Assembly: GCA_946811695.1 (NCBI GenBank)
Contig: OX328125.1
Coordinates: 107,987,715 to 108,051,714, forward strand
Length of the DNA stretch: 64,000 bases
Reading direction: 5' to 3'
Source of the DNA: Gonocerus acuteangulatus
Taxonomy: Eukaryota; Arthropoda; Insecta; Hemiptera; Coreidae
A program made the translations under genes and the position numbers. The notes below the pieces were generated by a model. It saw only the letters and a program-made list of their open reading frames with translations, ran no database searches and was not told the DNA's origin. Positions 24,092 through 34,919 of the stretch are shown here, piece by piece (position 1 is the first letter of the stretch; every line of letters begins with the position of its first letter).

Positions 24092-24139
24092 AAAAGAAAG
24101 GATAATCAAAGCACTTTAGTGAAATTGATTTTTCGTTAA

Positions 24140-24176
24140 TTGGCCCAACAAAAAGGTACTTCCTTTTGTTGGGTCA
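24140..24176 (+). other. Stem-loop in the LINE 3' UTR
   Basis: An inverted repeat of about 16 bp, ttggcccaacaaaaagg against ccttttgttgggtcaa, with a loop of 4-5 bases (tactt) and one mismatch. It lies 50 nt after the LINE stop codon. A 3' hairpin of this type is where many LINE reverse transcriptases recognise their RNA; that role here is inferred. Confidence 0.6.
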
Positions 24177-24719
24177 ATGGAACAGAACACAATACATTCA
24201 CGGACACAACATACTTGTTGACATTTTAACATGGAAACATAAGAAGAATTATTATATTTACCAGAGAGTATATAAGAAGAATTATTACCAGAGAAGATTT
24301 TACGGAAAAAGATTTCGTTTTATCATCAATTGATGACAAAACTAAAATAAATAATAAATAGAAAAGTAATGGAGGAGTGTCCTTCCGAAGGGACACTTGT
24401 AAGCGGGTAGGATCGCTAGTGTCCTTCCTTAATGACACCCGCAGGGAAAGTGTTAAGTGATCCTTGCTAAATGTGCCTAATCTATTACAATTTTTTTATA
24501 CGATGCTTATTCACTTCTCTCCCTCTCTTGGGTGAGGTAAGTGAAGTATTAATCATCATTTTATAACTTCTAGGATGTGAGAAAATCAGTTTAATACTAA
24601 AATCAATAGAGTACATTCAATTCAAGAAATAACCTGTCATTTATAGGGATTTTTGGTAAATTTGAAGACCAGGATCCTTGGCACCGATTATATTGAAATT
24701 TTGCACTATAACGTACTTT

Positions 24720-24849
24720 CATGCACTAAACACGAATCCGTTAAAAAAAAAAAGAAAAAAAAGAAAAGTCACTCTCAACTAGGAAAGAAGTTATTAAGCA
24801 CTAAAGTTCACTGTTAATAAAAAAAAAAAAAAAAATAAATAAATAAAAT

Positions 24850-24887
<38 letters not shown>

Positions 24888-24990
24888 CTCCCTAAGGTTC
24901 CGGGAACAAGGGATGAGTGGTTGTGCGATGCAATGACATAGTAGGGCGCTGACGACCTTGAGGTTTTTCGCCCCATATTTTCTAAACAAA
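24720..24990. repeat. A-rich tracts and retroposed tail-like segment
   Basis: Three long A runs (24744-24770, 24820-24836, 24857-24882) lie around short unrelated sequence. After the last A run comes a GC-richer block (ctccctaaggttccgggaac, then gcgctgacgacc) bounded on the right by a (CAAA)n run at about 24987-25001. The block has a phrase similar to one beside the SINE at 3660-3680. Probably a SINE or LINE 3' piece. Confidence 0.45.
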
Positions 24991-25162
24991 CAAACAAACA
25001 ACTGTTAAGTGGGTTAGGAAAGCTAGCGTAAACTATGATATTTGTAAACATGCACATGTGCAGGGATGTAAAATTGGGAAACAATGAACTCTCTTTTAAA
25101 ATGTTGATAAACTATTTATTCAAAAATAATTGTAAATTTTAAGGGCCTCCTAACCTGTCGCT

Positions 25163-25328
25163 TATGGGCATGCGTGCTATGCGTTTCCGCTCACTCAAGA
25201 AAATATCAAAACTCTAGTCAATCCCACTTGCTAAAATTAATAAAATTCTATTAATTTTAGCAAGTTGGATTGACTAGAGTTTTAATATTTTCTTGAGCGA
25301 GCGGAAATCCATAGCATGTATGCCCATA
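25163..25328. mobile_element. Palindromic foldback element, form 2 (inside-out of form 1)
   Basis: A 166-bp near-perfect palindrome centred on the phrase taaaattctattaattt. The outermost block is tatgggcatgcgtgctatgc, then an aaaactctagtcaatcccac block, with ttgctaaaattaat innermost. In the element at 9689-9840 the blocks equivalent to agtcaatccaactcg lie outermost and the gctatgcg block innermost. So it is the same sequence read from the opposite phase. No coding capacity. Confidence 0.8.
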
Positions 25329-25732
25329 TTGCGAAATGAATATAAAATATAAATTCTTAAAACAAAAATACAAATATCGTTCCTAGACATCTTCAGACAC
25401 GATGTTTGGTGGATATAAAAACAGTGAAAGAAAAAAATGTGAAGAATGTTTCATTTTAAAAAAAAAAATGTCTGAATAAATAACTGCTGGTAAATTTAAA
25501 TAATTGTTGGTAAAATTTAATTAGACTTATTTATTATGGACTTTTCCATACCCGCACATGCTGACAAATATAGTTGTTTACATTAGCTTTCTTAACCTGC
25601 AAAACAGTGAAATTTAGTGCTCCTAGTTGAGAGCGACTTTTTTTTTTTTCAAATTTACCGGATTTTTTTTTGTCTATAAACTTTCCCGAGTTGATATTTT
25701 CTGATTCGAGCATGAATCTGTTTTTGTTTCAG

Positions 25733-25861
25733 TCGCCACCTAAAGGAGCTACAATCCCTTACAGACCGAAGCCTCAGGTAGCAGCACCAGTAATCCTGGC
25801 TGGAGGACAGGCGTATACTATCCAGGGGAATTACGCTGTACCTGCGGGTCCAACAGGCGAG
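25733..25861 (+). CDS. mub: PCBP/mub exon 5 (post-KH2 linker)
   Basis: A 129-nt exon encoding residues 173-215, starting SPPKGATIPYRPKP and reaching GGQAYTIQGNYAVPAG. The S-P-P-K-G-x-T-I-P-Y-R-P-K-P motif directly after KH2 is a hallmark of PCBP proteins. The acceptor is tgtttcag at 25732 and the donor gtgagt at 25862; phases are 0 and 0. The open frame continues past the donor to a second possible donor at 25982, described as a separate feature. Confidence 0.9.
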
Positions 25862-25981
25862 GTGAGTGGAGCTTGGGTTCCAGCACCTCCACCTCCGTTG
25901 GCTGGACCCCCATTGGGCCTCGTAGATCCTCTTCTCAAGACTCCTGCACTACAAGCAGCATTACCCCCAGCGCATTTGGAG
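25862..25981 (+). CDS. mub: Possible in-frame extension of exon 5 (alternative donor)
   Basis: Past the exon 5 donor the same frame stays open for exactly 40 codons and reaches a second potential donor (gag/gtacac at 25982), again in phase 0. The extra peptide would be rich in Pro, Ala and Leu (VSGAWVPAPPPPLAGPPLGL at its start), unlike random intron, and the GC content of this stretch is well above the rest of the intron. The second donor is weak. The alternative is a chance open frame in a GC-rich intron start. Transcript data would settle it. Confidence 0.4.
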
Positions 25982-26139
25982 GTACACCTCACACGCCGCG
26001 ATACCCACCTTATTTGTCCAATCTCTCCTCTCTCTACATCTATCTTATAGTATCTTTATCTCACTCTCTCTATTCTCTAGAATACAATCGGCTGGGAAAG
26101 ATAATGTGTCTTATCGAGGGCTTCAAGAAGTTTTCAATC

Positions 26140-27380
26140 TAATCATGGAATTAGTTAATGCTTAAATACAGGCTGAAGTTAATATTGACAACTAATCTAG
26201 CTAAACGGGTTTCCTCCCTATGTTGGGAGGAAAGAACACATTAAAATAATGAATAATTAAGCCAGCTGCTCATTACAAACATAAAAGAGGGAGATGTGTT
26301 CATTTTGTATTTGTATAGAATTTGAAAGGAGATTCTTGAAGAATGCTGCGTACATAGACACGCAGTTCCCGTGTATTACTTTTCAGTTATATATTGACGT
26401 AAATAGTCTTCTCTACAAAAGAGGATTGACTACATTTGGAAATTATCATCCATTAGAGAAAGAATGAATAACTACTTATTGACATGAAAGCTGGAACATA
26501 TAGAACCGTCGGGAGAATTGTCTGATGGGTCTTTTGTCTTAACCCTTTTATTGCTGGAAAATGTAGAGACCCATAGTGCCCAGTACATTCGATGCTTATC
26601 CAGCTAACTTCCCCCGTACGCGCGCCAATCTCTCCTCATCTCTATCTCACTACCGTTCAACCCTTTCGTCTATCTCAGCATCCTCTTGTTATATATTTGG
26701 ATGTTAAATGTCCTTTACATTAGTAATTTTATACTAAACTAAAAGAAATTCTCTATCATGGAAAAGAAAATCACTTAGATAAGGAATGGCGATATAATTA
26801 CTTGATTGATATCATTTATAGTATATAATAATATAAGGAGGCTATACCGACCACACTAAACAAGATAAAAATTGTGGCTGAAAGATATAAATAACAACAA
26901 TAGGTTTAGACAGACAAATCTGGGTACGATCCTGCAAAAAGGTGGCGAGGCACCATCTTCAACCTCCAAAAATTAGCCATAACAAAGTTGATTGTAGGAA
27001 TTTACATTTTTTTGTTTTATATATAGATAATAATAGACTTGCAAAATGTATAAATTCAATTAATATACGATGAAGATAAGATAAAATTATAAATTTTAGG
27101 AACCACGTGAAAATCTATTTGTAAATAATAAAATCAACACAACGATTACAAGATAATTGAGATATAAAGCCTTGGTTACTTTAACCTTTACAGAAAATTA
27201 ATAGTCATTACAGATTCTAAAAATGTTCTTAAAATGTAATGCATTATTTCATTATGACTTCTTTAGATGCCTTAGGCATGAGACATTGATCTCCAATGTG
27301 GATTTAATGAAGCTGAGAACGCTCCTTATTCTTGCTAGGTCACACTGAGTTTAAAGCGACATTAAAGGGCTAACAAGGGC
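26140..27380. other. Intron 5, first unannotated stretch
   Basis: AT-rich intronic sequence without a recognisable gene. A TTAA-plus-cccttttattgctgg phrase near 26538 has the look of a piggyBac-type end, without a partner that I could find. Confidence 0.4.
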
Positions 27381-27575
27381 ACGAGTTAACTTGTGAGGAG
27401 TGTCAGGGGTACCGAGAGTGGAACACGAGTTATGTCGTGTGGAGCATCTGGTGCCCTGCTACTCAAGCATAATTTAACTCGTGAGGAGCGTCAGGGGTAC
27501 CGAGAGTGGAACACGAGTTATCTCGTGTGGAGCGTCTAGGGCCCTGCTGCTAGAGCATGAGTTAACTCGTTCATT
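27380..27575. repeat. 88-bp tandem duplication with internal palindromes
   Basis: Two and a bit copies of an 88-bp unit (starts near 27393 and 27481) containing caggggtaccgagagtgg, then a short palindrome of the type cacgagttatctcgtg and a ggccctgctgct phrase. Each copy therefore folds into small hairpins, and the unit edges gagttaactcgt are also self-complementary. Confidence 0.75.
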
Positions 27576-28261
27576 AACTTGTTTGTGTGTAGATTCGCTT
27601 GTAAAAAAGAGAGAATGAGGATACTATAAGGAAGAGAGTGAAGAGTGCGGACTGCCCTGTCCTCCACGCAGCCAACAGCTGCCGTGGCTGTATTTCTTCT
27701 TAGCCCCCCCTACCTTCTGATCTCTTTGATATCTAATATTTCTTCTTATTCATAGATATTTATAAATATATATATTTAATTATACTTCTAATTAATACAA
27801 GTCAGAGTGTTAAAGCCGTTATTCAAATCGGAGCAATACAAGAATAAATTTCTTTAATGCTATTAGTGAAAATCTACTGTGATATTGCTCCTCATGTTTT
27901 AACACTCTGATTCAATGCACTTTCATTGTAAATTTTGGGCTTCTTTTCTCACACATACTTCTTTCTACTATGTTTGGCTATTTAACTACAAATATTTATT
28001 TGTTATATTTTAATAATGCTAATAATATTTCTCACTCTTGATGTTTTCCTCTCCTCCCGTTGTAGAGCATGGCACTACAGGGAATGTAGCTTCTTCACAA
28101 CACTATTATCATCACTACTTCACTTAATCTCACAATTACCTTTCAATGGATTATTTTACATCAATATGATAATCAAAGAGGCACTAATTCCATTTATAAA
28201 TTACACAAACATTTTTTTTATTTTCTATTGGATCAAATTTGTGGTCCAATTTTAGTTAAAA

Positions 28262-28511
28262 TATCGTCCCTACCATGTCAAACTATCGAATGGGAAAACC
28301 GGAGCAAACATGTGAACGAACATATTCGATACATTGACGAAATAATATATTGAAAAATGGTCTTATTCGATGCTTCATTTAAGGCATTAACGGCTTTTCT
28401 AAAGGGGCTAGAGTTGCGACAAGCCGTATCGTCCACAAGCCAAGAGCAAAGACTCGAATAAAAAAAAACGAGATTTTTCATATTCGATAGTTTGACGAGG
28501 TAGGGACGATA
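28262..28511. mobile_element. TIR MITE, 250 bp (intron 5)
   Basis: Terminal inverted repeats of about 30 bp begin tatcgtccctaccatgtcaa and end with its complement (ttgacgaggtagggacgata) with few mismatches. The inner TIR continues as actatcgaat. The ends TA...TA may include a TA target site as in Tc1/mariner elements. No transposase. Confidence 0.75.
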
Positions 28512-28700
28512 CGTCCCCCTCCTGCAGGGAGGAAACCTGCTTTTCTGATATTGACGCAATCCCAAAGTACTCATGAGAAATGTCGACATTTAATAATCCA
28601 CATTTAATACACAAAAAAAAGGTTCAAAGTCATATATTTATAAACACACACACACCCACCTCCAAACAGGTTTTTTTTTAAACAAATACTAAAAGAGAAA

Positions 28701-29480
28701 AAAAGTCCGACTCGCAGGACACATATAGATATCATCTTAGCGCGGTTCCATTCATAATAAGGGGAGGATAAGGGCTTTTCCCAATTCCATTGTAATGTTG
28801 TCCCTAACGTTTTCAATTTTCAAGTTGCTAGGAATTTATGCAAAGGTACACATATTTTTCTAACCCGTCTATTTCTAACAACAGAAAATTGGTTCTCATT
28901 TTACGTATCCTGTTTTACACACAAATACATTTTCCTAATATAAGAAGTTACGAAAATAAAAAGCAATAAAAAACTAAGGAAATGAGACAAATATCACAAA
29001 AACAATGACAAAACCCCGTTCAAAAGAACAAAACAAACGTATTTGAAGCTTTAAGCACTTATTTCTCCGATTGACATCACCTAATCAAAACTTGTTTCAG
29101 AATCTTTTTTGTAGAGAATTTAGTAAGCTTTCAAATAGTTTCTATCCACTTACCACGATTTCCCAACCGTTTTCGAAATATTAAGGAAAATATGCGAAGC
29201 TCCCAAAACTTTTCATGTCTCTTAATAAAATATTTTATTATAATCCTTCCTTAACTCCAAATGTAACCAAAATTTAAACATCTTTTTTTATATGAATTTC
29301 AAACATGTAGAAAATATTTTAACTGAATCCAATGATTCTAAGTACCCAAACCAAAAACTTGATTCAACAACTATTTTTCCATTTTTCTCGAAAACGGTTA
29401 AAGCTATCGACTTAAAAATGGTTTCATTCGTTTTCCTAGGCCAAGAAGCTTATAAAACAAGTACTTACAAGCATATGAAG
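28701..29480 (+). repeat. Dispersed repeat family A, copy 4
   Basis: The GC-rich head (gtccgactcgcagga) at about 28706 is interrupted by a 12-base foreign block (acatatagatat) before resuming catcttagcgcggttcc. The 3' part at 28990-29480 is very close to copy 1 at 4250-4720. Where copy 1 continues to its RTE-like end and (TA)n, this copy stops at cttacaagcatatgaa and a 21-bp minisatellite follows directly. Confidence 0.65.
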
Positions 29481-29490
29481 TAAGCGCCCA

Positions 29491-29945
29491 TTGTCCTTTG
29501 GGAATAGCTATCAATCCTTTGGAAACAGCTACCCCTCTTTCAGGAATAGGCATCAATCCTTCGGGAATAGCTATCAATCCTTCGGGAATAGCTATCAATC
29601 CTTGGGGAATAGCTGTCAATCCTTCAGTAATAGCTATCAATCCTTCGGGAATAGCTATCAATCCTTCAGTAATAGCTATCAATCCTTCGGAAATAGCTAT
29701 AAATCCTTCAGTAATAGCTATCAATCCTTCAGGAATAGCTATCAATCCTTCGGAATTGCTATCTTTTTTTTTTCCTTGGTGTTTAAAGGCCATTCAACCA
29801 CTATTGGGTCATTTATGCCTCAAAGGGAGGAATAATGCCTTTTAGGGGTATGATTCCTGCTTTGGAGGGAATAGCTATCAATCCTTCAGTAATAGCTATC
29901 AATCCTTCGGGAATAGCTATCAATCCTTTGGGAATAGCTATCTCT
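29491..29945. repeat. 21-bp minisatellite (intron 5)
   Basis: About twelve tandem copies of gggaatagctatcaatccttc up to 29760, then a 105-bp unrelated interruption, then four more copies to about 29945. Since 21 is a multiple of three, all frames stay open and simulate proteins with 7-residue repeats on both strands. These are not genes. Confidence 0.95.
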
Positions 29946-31124
29946 CCTTTTCCTCGCTTTGCAAAGAGTGTTTTTATGTTTTCAGTTTAACCTGAGTGCC
30001 CTGCTAATTCAACTCTTAATAAGTTTTTTTCTATTGTAAATCATAAGTAATGCTATTATTAAGAGAGGAAAATAATCAAAAATCTCTTTATATAATGAAA
30101 CGTAAATGTTTCTAATTTCTATGAAAATGATTAGATTGAATTATATATATTTTACCTAAGTATTGTGTGGTATAAAGAAGCTTACTTCTCAGATATGAAG
30201 TAGTTCTGCTTTATAATAAATCATGGCTGATACTTAATTCCAAGTCACTTCTGCTAATATCCTTCTTCACCGCTACATTCTGTAATACAAGTCATTGCTA
30301 TCTACCCATCGGACAATAATCTACTAAGAATGGAGAATACTTTGTTGGCTCTCATTTGAAATGATTTTTATAACGTCGAAGAAGAAGGCATTTGTACGGA
30401 GTTGATACATGCATTGCCAAGTACTTCATTTTTCACCATTTACACAATAAGCAATAGTTTTTGCAGTATTATTAATGAATTTCTTATTCTATAATTTAAT
30501 ACATTTACAAAAATAATTGAAGCCTCTAAAGATAAAAAAAAAAAAAAAAAAAACATTTTACGGAGCCTTACAATACTTTTTAGAAATCTCAAACAGTTTC
30601 AGCAATGTAATGAGAAATACTATCTGATGAACATTGTTTATTCATTTATTAAAAAAATTAAAAAATGTGCAGCTTATCCCAATGTCCCAACTCTCCTTTC
30701 ACTGTACATCCCAATCCTTCGGATATCGTATTTATTTTTAATTAAGTTAAATGTAATTTCATGTCCCATGATGATATCTAGTTCTTGATACAGAACAGGA
30801 GGAGACCTAAGAATGCCTGATTCCGATTTTGTTGGTATATATTTGCTAATTAATTAATTAATTTAGATTTAATAAAAAACAACTTTTTGAAGATAATACA
30901 TAGAATTATGAAGATGGAGTTAAGTATCAGTTAGCAATCGTTGGGCTAAGAGTTTTTCTTTTTCAATGATAATTTATTGCTTGATGTCTGTGAAGATCTG
31001 ACGAGTACTTGCATGTGCATGTTTTGCTTTTTTTTATTTTATGTGTCTTGAAAATATTTTTTTTTTTTTTTTTTTTTTTGGTGTTTGGTAATGAATAAAG
31101 CTAGGCCATCCATCCAATTGATGT

Positions 31125-31980
31125 ATATATCTTCGGAACGCCTAGCTGCTTTCTATACCTTCAGTTGGTGTATCGAAATGAATACAGCTGGGCATTCCGT
31201 TTGATGTTTACATCTTCAAAACGCCTAGATGCTTTCTATACCTTCAGTTGGTGTATCGAAATGAATACAGCTGGGCGTTCCGTTTGGTGTTTACATCTTC
31301 GGAACGACTAGCTGCTTTATATACCTTCAGTTGGTGTATCATAATGAATACAGCTGGGCGTTCTGTCCGAAGTAAACAACTTCGGGACGCCTAGCTGCTT
31401 TCTGTACCTTCAGTTGGTGTATCGAAATGCATACAGCTGGGCCTTCCGTTTGTTTTTTACATCTTCGGGACGCCTAGCTGCTTTCTATACATTCAGCTGG
31501 TGTATCGTAATGAAAACAGCTGGGCGCTCCATTTGGCGTGTATATCTTCGAGATGCCTAGCTGCTTTCTATACCTTCAGTTGGTGTATCATGATGAAAAC
31601 AGTTGGACATTCCATTTGGTGTGTATATCTTCGGGACGCCCAGCTGCTTTCTATACATTCAGCTGGTACATCGTAATGAATACAGCTGGGCCTTCCGTTT
31701 GTTGTTTACATCTTCGGGATGCCCAGCTGCTTTCTATACATTCAGCTGGTTTATCGTAATGAATACAGCTGGGCGTTCTGTCCGAGGTAAACAACTTCCG
31801 GACTCCCAGCTGCTTTCTATACATTCAGCTGGTGTATCGTAATGAATACAGCTGGGCGCTCCCTTTGGTGTGTATATCTTCGAGATGCCTAGCTGCTTTC
31901 TATATCTTCAGTTGGTGTATCATAATGAATACAGCTGATCATTCCGTTTGGTGTGTATATATTCGGAATGGCTAGCTACT
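31125..31980. repeat. 84-bp minisatellite (intron 5)
   Basis: Ten or so copies of an 84-bp unit containing gcctagctgctttctatacc, ttcagttggtgtatc and aatgaatacagctgggc. Because 84 is divisible by three, frames such as 31538-31842 read as a 28-residue repeat, but there is no start context or splice logic and both overlapping frames are equally open. A satellite is the simplest explanation. Confidence 0.95.
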
Positions 31981-32924
31981 TTTTTCATTTTCATTTATTT
32001 TTTATTTTATAAATAGTATTACAAACATCTCTTGACAAAACTTTCAGTCGAATAAGTACTTTTTCTCCATTTTTTTTTTTTTTTTTATTAAGGGATGTTA
32101 TTTTCAAAAAGATTTGTAAATGAGATACACGCTGAAAAGTTATTTCGTACTTCCACAGCTGTTGTTACGTGCTAAGAGAAATTGTATTTCTAAGTTAGAA
32201 CTTTATAAATGCTGCTGGAATTAAGCCTTTTCTAAAGGATACTTTTATTATTTTGGAGATAGAGAGAATTGTTTACAAATCTTTTTTAAGTGTTATTGAC
32301 TAGATAATTGTTTATAATGCTTGTGTAAAATCTCGCCTCACCTGAGCCGTCTCTTCTACATTCCTTCCCATTAACACTCGAGCTATTAATGCAATCGACA
32401 TTCAAATCACTTCACTTACTATTATACAATGATTGGATTATCTCAGTGAGAGCTTCTCCCAATATTCTCTCATTGAAGATTAGATTATTTTCAAGCATGG
32501 CTTAGGCTTATAATGTAAAAATCTGCTTGCGCTTCTGTTTCTTCTCATTCTTTCCTTCTTTCTTAAAACTTTTGCACCTCTAATCACCCTTTTTTCTACA
32601 GCAAAGGGAGCTCTTTATTGTTTATTAGAAATAATTGAAAAATTCAAATCGAGAGATCAGAATGAGTGTTAAATTTATTTTTATTTTATTTTAATTTTTT
32701 TGGCCCTCATTGTTCATTGCTTTATTTTTCTTTTTATATGTGTAAATACAAAGTTGTTTGTATATTATTGGAAGTATCGCATAGTAATGTCTGTAAGACA
32801 GCGTACGTGGCGTGGGAGGTACCTTTGTGCTGGGGACCCTCCCTTCCTTCCCAACACCTTTCCTAGCAACAAATAATTTTATTATATTATTATAATTATA
32901 TGTAAATTTCCACACTATTTACAG

Positions 32925-32957
32925 CTCCTTCCGGATGTTGTGATCGCTCCGTCGCAA
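32925..32957 (+). CDS. mub: PCBP/mub microexon 6
   Basis: A 33-nt candidate exon encoding LLPDVVIAPSQ, flanked by a strong pyrimidine-rich acceptor (tttacag at 32918-32924) and a perfect gtaagt donor at 32958. Its length is divisible by three and it is phase 0 on both sides, so it can be included or skipped without breaking the frame between exons 5 and 7. I do not recognise the peptide from the family. It is likely an alternative cassette exon. Confidence 0.55.
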
Positions 32958-33299
32958 GTAAGTACAATGTTAAAGAACAATCAGGTATATTTTATAAGGC
33001 AAACGTTACTCATAAGATTTGTGGACAAAATGAAATAAATGCAATCCTTAAAGTGTGGGATTGTGAAGTGAAGGTTTAATATCTTTACAAAACCTAGCCT
33101 TCCTCCTCACTCAATTAAGAGCTTTAGGTTTTCGGTTTGATATTTTTACACATAAGCTATTTAAATAAAAGTAAATAATATATGACTTCAAAATTTTTAA
33201 TGTTTGTAATTATTATTCAATAATTGAGAAGTCGACCGTTGATATATAGAAGGAGCTGATCATCGAGGTTCAGTCTTTTGATTGAATAAATACTAAATT

Positions 33300-33905
33300 T
33301 TATAGTTAAAATGTGTTTATTTACGCCAACGTTTCGGTTTGATATTGTGATGGTGGTTCGGGGGCTCTGAATGAAAGGCAGCGTCTAAGTGGTAGCGTAT
33401 ATTGATAGGACAACTGGCCTGGATGGGATGAGTGATAGAGAAGAGTGATGAGTGTCGAGCATGGAGTCTAGTAGAGAGTAGATGAGAGTGAGTTGGGGCT
33501 AGGATTTAGCCCAGCCTAAATAGGCAGGTAGGATTGGGGAATCGTGGGAATTATAGTGCAATGCAGGTCTCTTACTGCTGATGTTCAATTGTGCTGACAC
33601 TGGTCTGCGTTGCTTCCTGTCCTATGCTTTTCCTCACATATACCCTCCTTCTCTTTGAAGCGGAACGCGTTGAAAAGAGGATGAGGTAAATGCATGTGAG
33701 CGTGTGTGCTTCTCGTTGTGGTCCTGTGAAGTCTTGGAGAATCTGCGGGTTGGTAGGTGGTGAGTGTCTGCCCGCCTCCAACTGTTGTCCAGATTTGGTG
33801 CAAGCAGTGCAGTGATGCTTGTTGCAGAGATTGCCTGCTGAGCTCTTTTTAGGAATTGGGTGGAAATGTGATGGATTTGTGCAAGGTCAGTTGTCCCCTA
33901 TAACT
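33300..33905. repeat. Retroelement-like segment with inverted ends, unassigned (intron 6)
   Basis: The phrase ttacgccaacgtttcggttt near 33322, as its complement, has the look of 3' ends of Penelope-like or some non-LTR elements. An ataggacaactggcctg phrase near 33405 recurs inverted (caaggtcagttgtccccta) near 33885. A block near 33605 (ctgcgttgcttcctgtccta) recurs in direct orientation at 34094. Minus-strand frames at 33572-33803 have no domain I can name. A decayed element is likely; the class is uncertain. Confidence 0.4.
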
Positions 33906-34463
33906 TACAAATTCAAATTAATACAATTTTTGATGAATGAAGTGAGAAAATATGTACATGGTTATTAAAGTAATTAGAATTATACTATGCTTTTGTTTGG
34001 TGATGATATTGACGACTTAATTCTATTAAATGTTCTTAATATTAGTTTTTATACAGGCTGTGCTTACAATGAAAAATGGATTCAAATCAACCTGCGTTGC
34101 TTCCTGTCCTATGCTTTTCCTCACAATATACAAGCCTTCTTCGGGGCTATGGAGAAGAGGGAGAACTGTCCTATTTCGTGGAGGCTACATTTCTCTTCTT
34201 CGAGAAATGAGTATTTTTTAAGATGATTATCCCTCCAAACACGCCTGATAGTTAAATCTCAATAGCAGATTCTCAGAATCTCAAGAAAAAGCACACCCTG
34301 CATTGCGAGTAAAATTCATACTCTACTGTTCCAGGAACCACATCTTGTTTTGTTACACCACTTTTCAGCAGGTTTTATTCAGTTTGTATCTAGTCATGAA
34401 CTCCGAAAAGAATGCGTGTAACTCTAAAAAAATAAAGTGGAAGTTTTAAAAGTGTGTGTGGGG

Positions 34464-34800
34464 GGGGGTGAGTTTAGCTCAGTAGTAGAGCACTCGACTA
34501 ATGACCTGGAGCACCAGGTTCAAAACCCGAGCGCGCACTAAAGATTTTTTCTTCTAGTGCCGTCGTTCGAGGGTTGGATTTGGGGTCCCAGATCGTCCCT
34601 AGACCGACCCAGCCTTTAATTAATTTATCAATGGGTACCTTGGTGCTAATGACTCTAGCAGTCGAAGCAGCAAGGGAAAAATCAGGTGGCCGGAGCGTAG
34701 TATTGACCACACTATCTCCCTAGTGTGCCATATGGTCAAGAATCAGATACCTCTACAGTAGCTGCCCCTCTGGCCCCTTGTGGCCTGTTACAGGACTGAT
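34464..34800 (+). mobile_element. tRNA-derived SINE family B, copy 3 (intron 6)
   Basis: Best-preserved copy. The head gtgagtttagctcagtagta contains an A box, and about 45 nt later is a B-box-like gttcaaaacccgagc. The body runs through a cagcctttaattaatttatc block, a gtggccggagcgtagtattg block and a tail block ending cttgtggcctgttacagg. It shares all of these in order with the minus-strand copies at 5216-5475 and 6060-6335. It is preceded by nine G residues. Confidence 0.75.
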
Positions 34801-34919
34801 TTTTTTTATTTTTATTTTTTTAAGTGTATGATAGTTTAAAGCTTTGTGTTAGAGACCTGGGTGCGAAGTTTGATGTCGGCAAAACGCAGATATCAAACTT
34901 CGCGTAGTTTTTAGAACGA

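Larger units (their letters stand above)
21983..24180 (+). mobile_element. Jockey-like LINE, 5'-truncated (intron 4)
   Basis: A non-LTR element in the sense orientation of the PCBP intron. It opens inside the RT domain (K-L-Y-E-R-M-I-N-K-R-L at 21985) and runs through RT, RNase H and a C-terminal region to a short 3' UTR with a stem-loop at 24140-24176. Frameshifts at about 22650 and 23210-23320 break it. The endonuclease and gag-like parts are missing, the classic outcome of incomplete target-primed reverse transcription. No poly(A) tail was seen. Confidence 0.85.

Noticed and set aside
29404..29845. Open frames on both strands encoding 7-residue repeats
   Set aside because: They are fully explained by a 21-bp tandem repeat whose period keeps all frames open.
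31538..31842. Overlapping frames with a 28-residue repeat
   Set aside because: An 84-bp minisatellite gives the same effect; there is no start or splice context.
34464..34535. A working tRNA gene
   Set aside because: A and B boxes are present, but the fold is imperfect and the same head is fused to a shared SINE body in three places.
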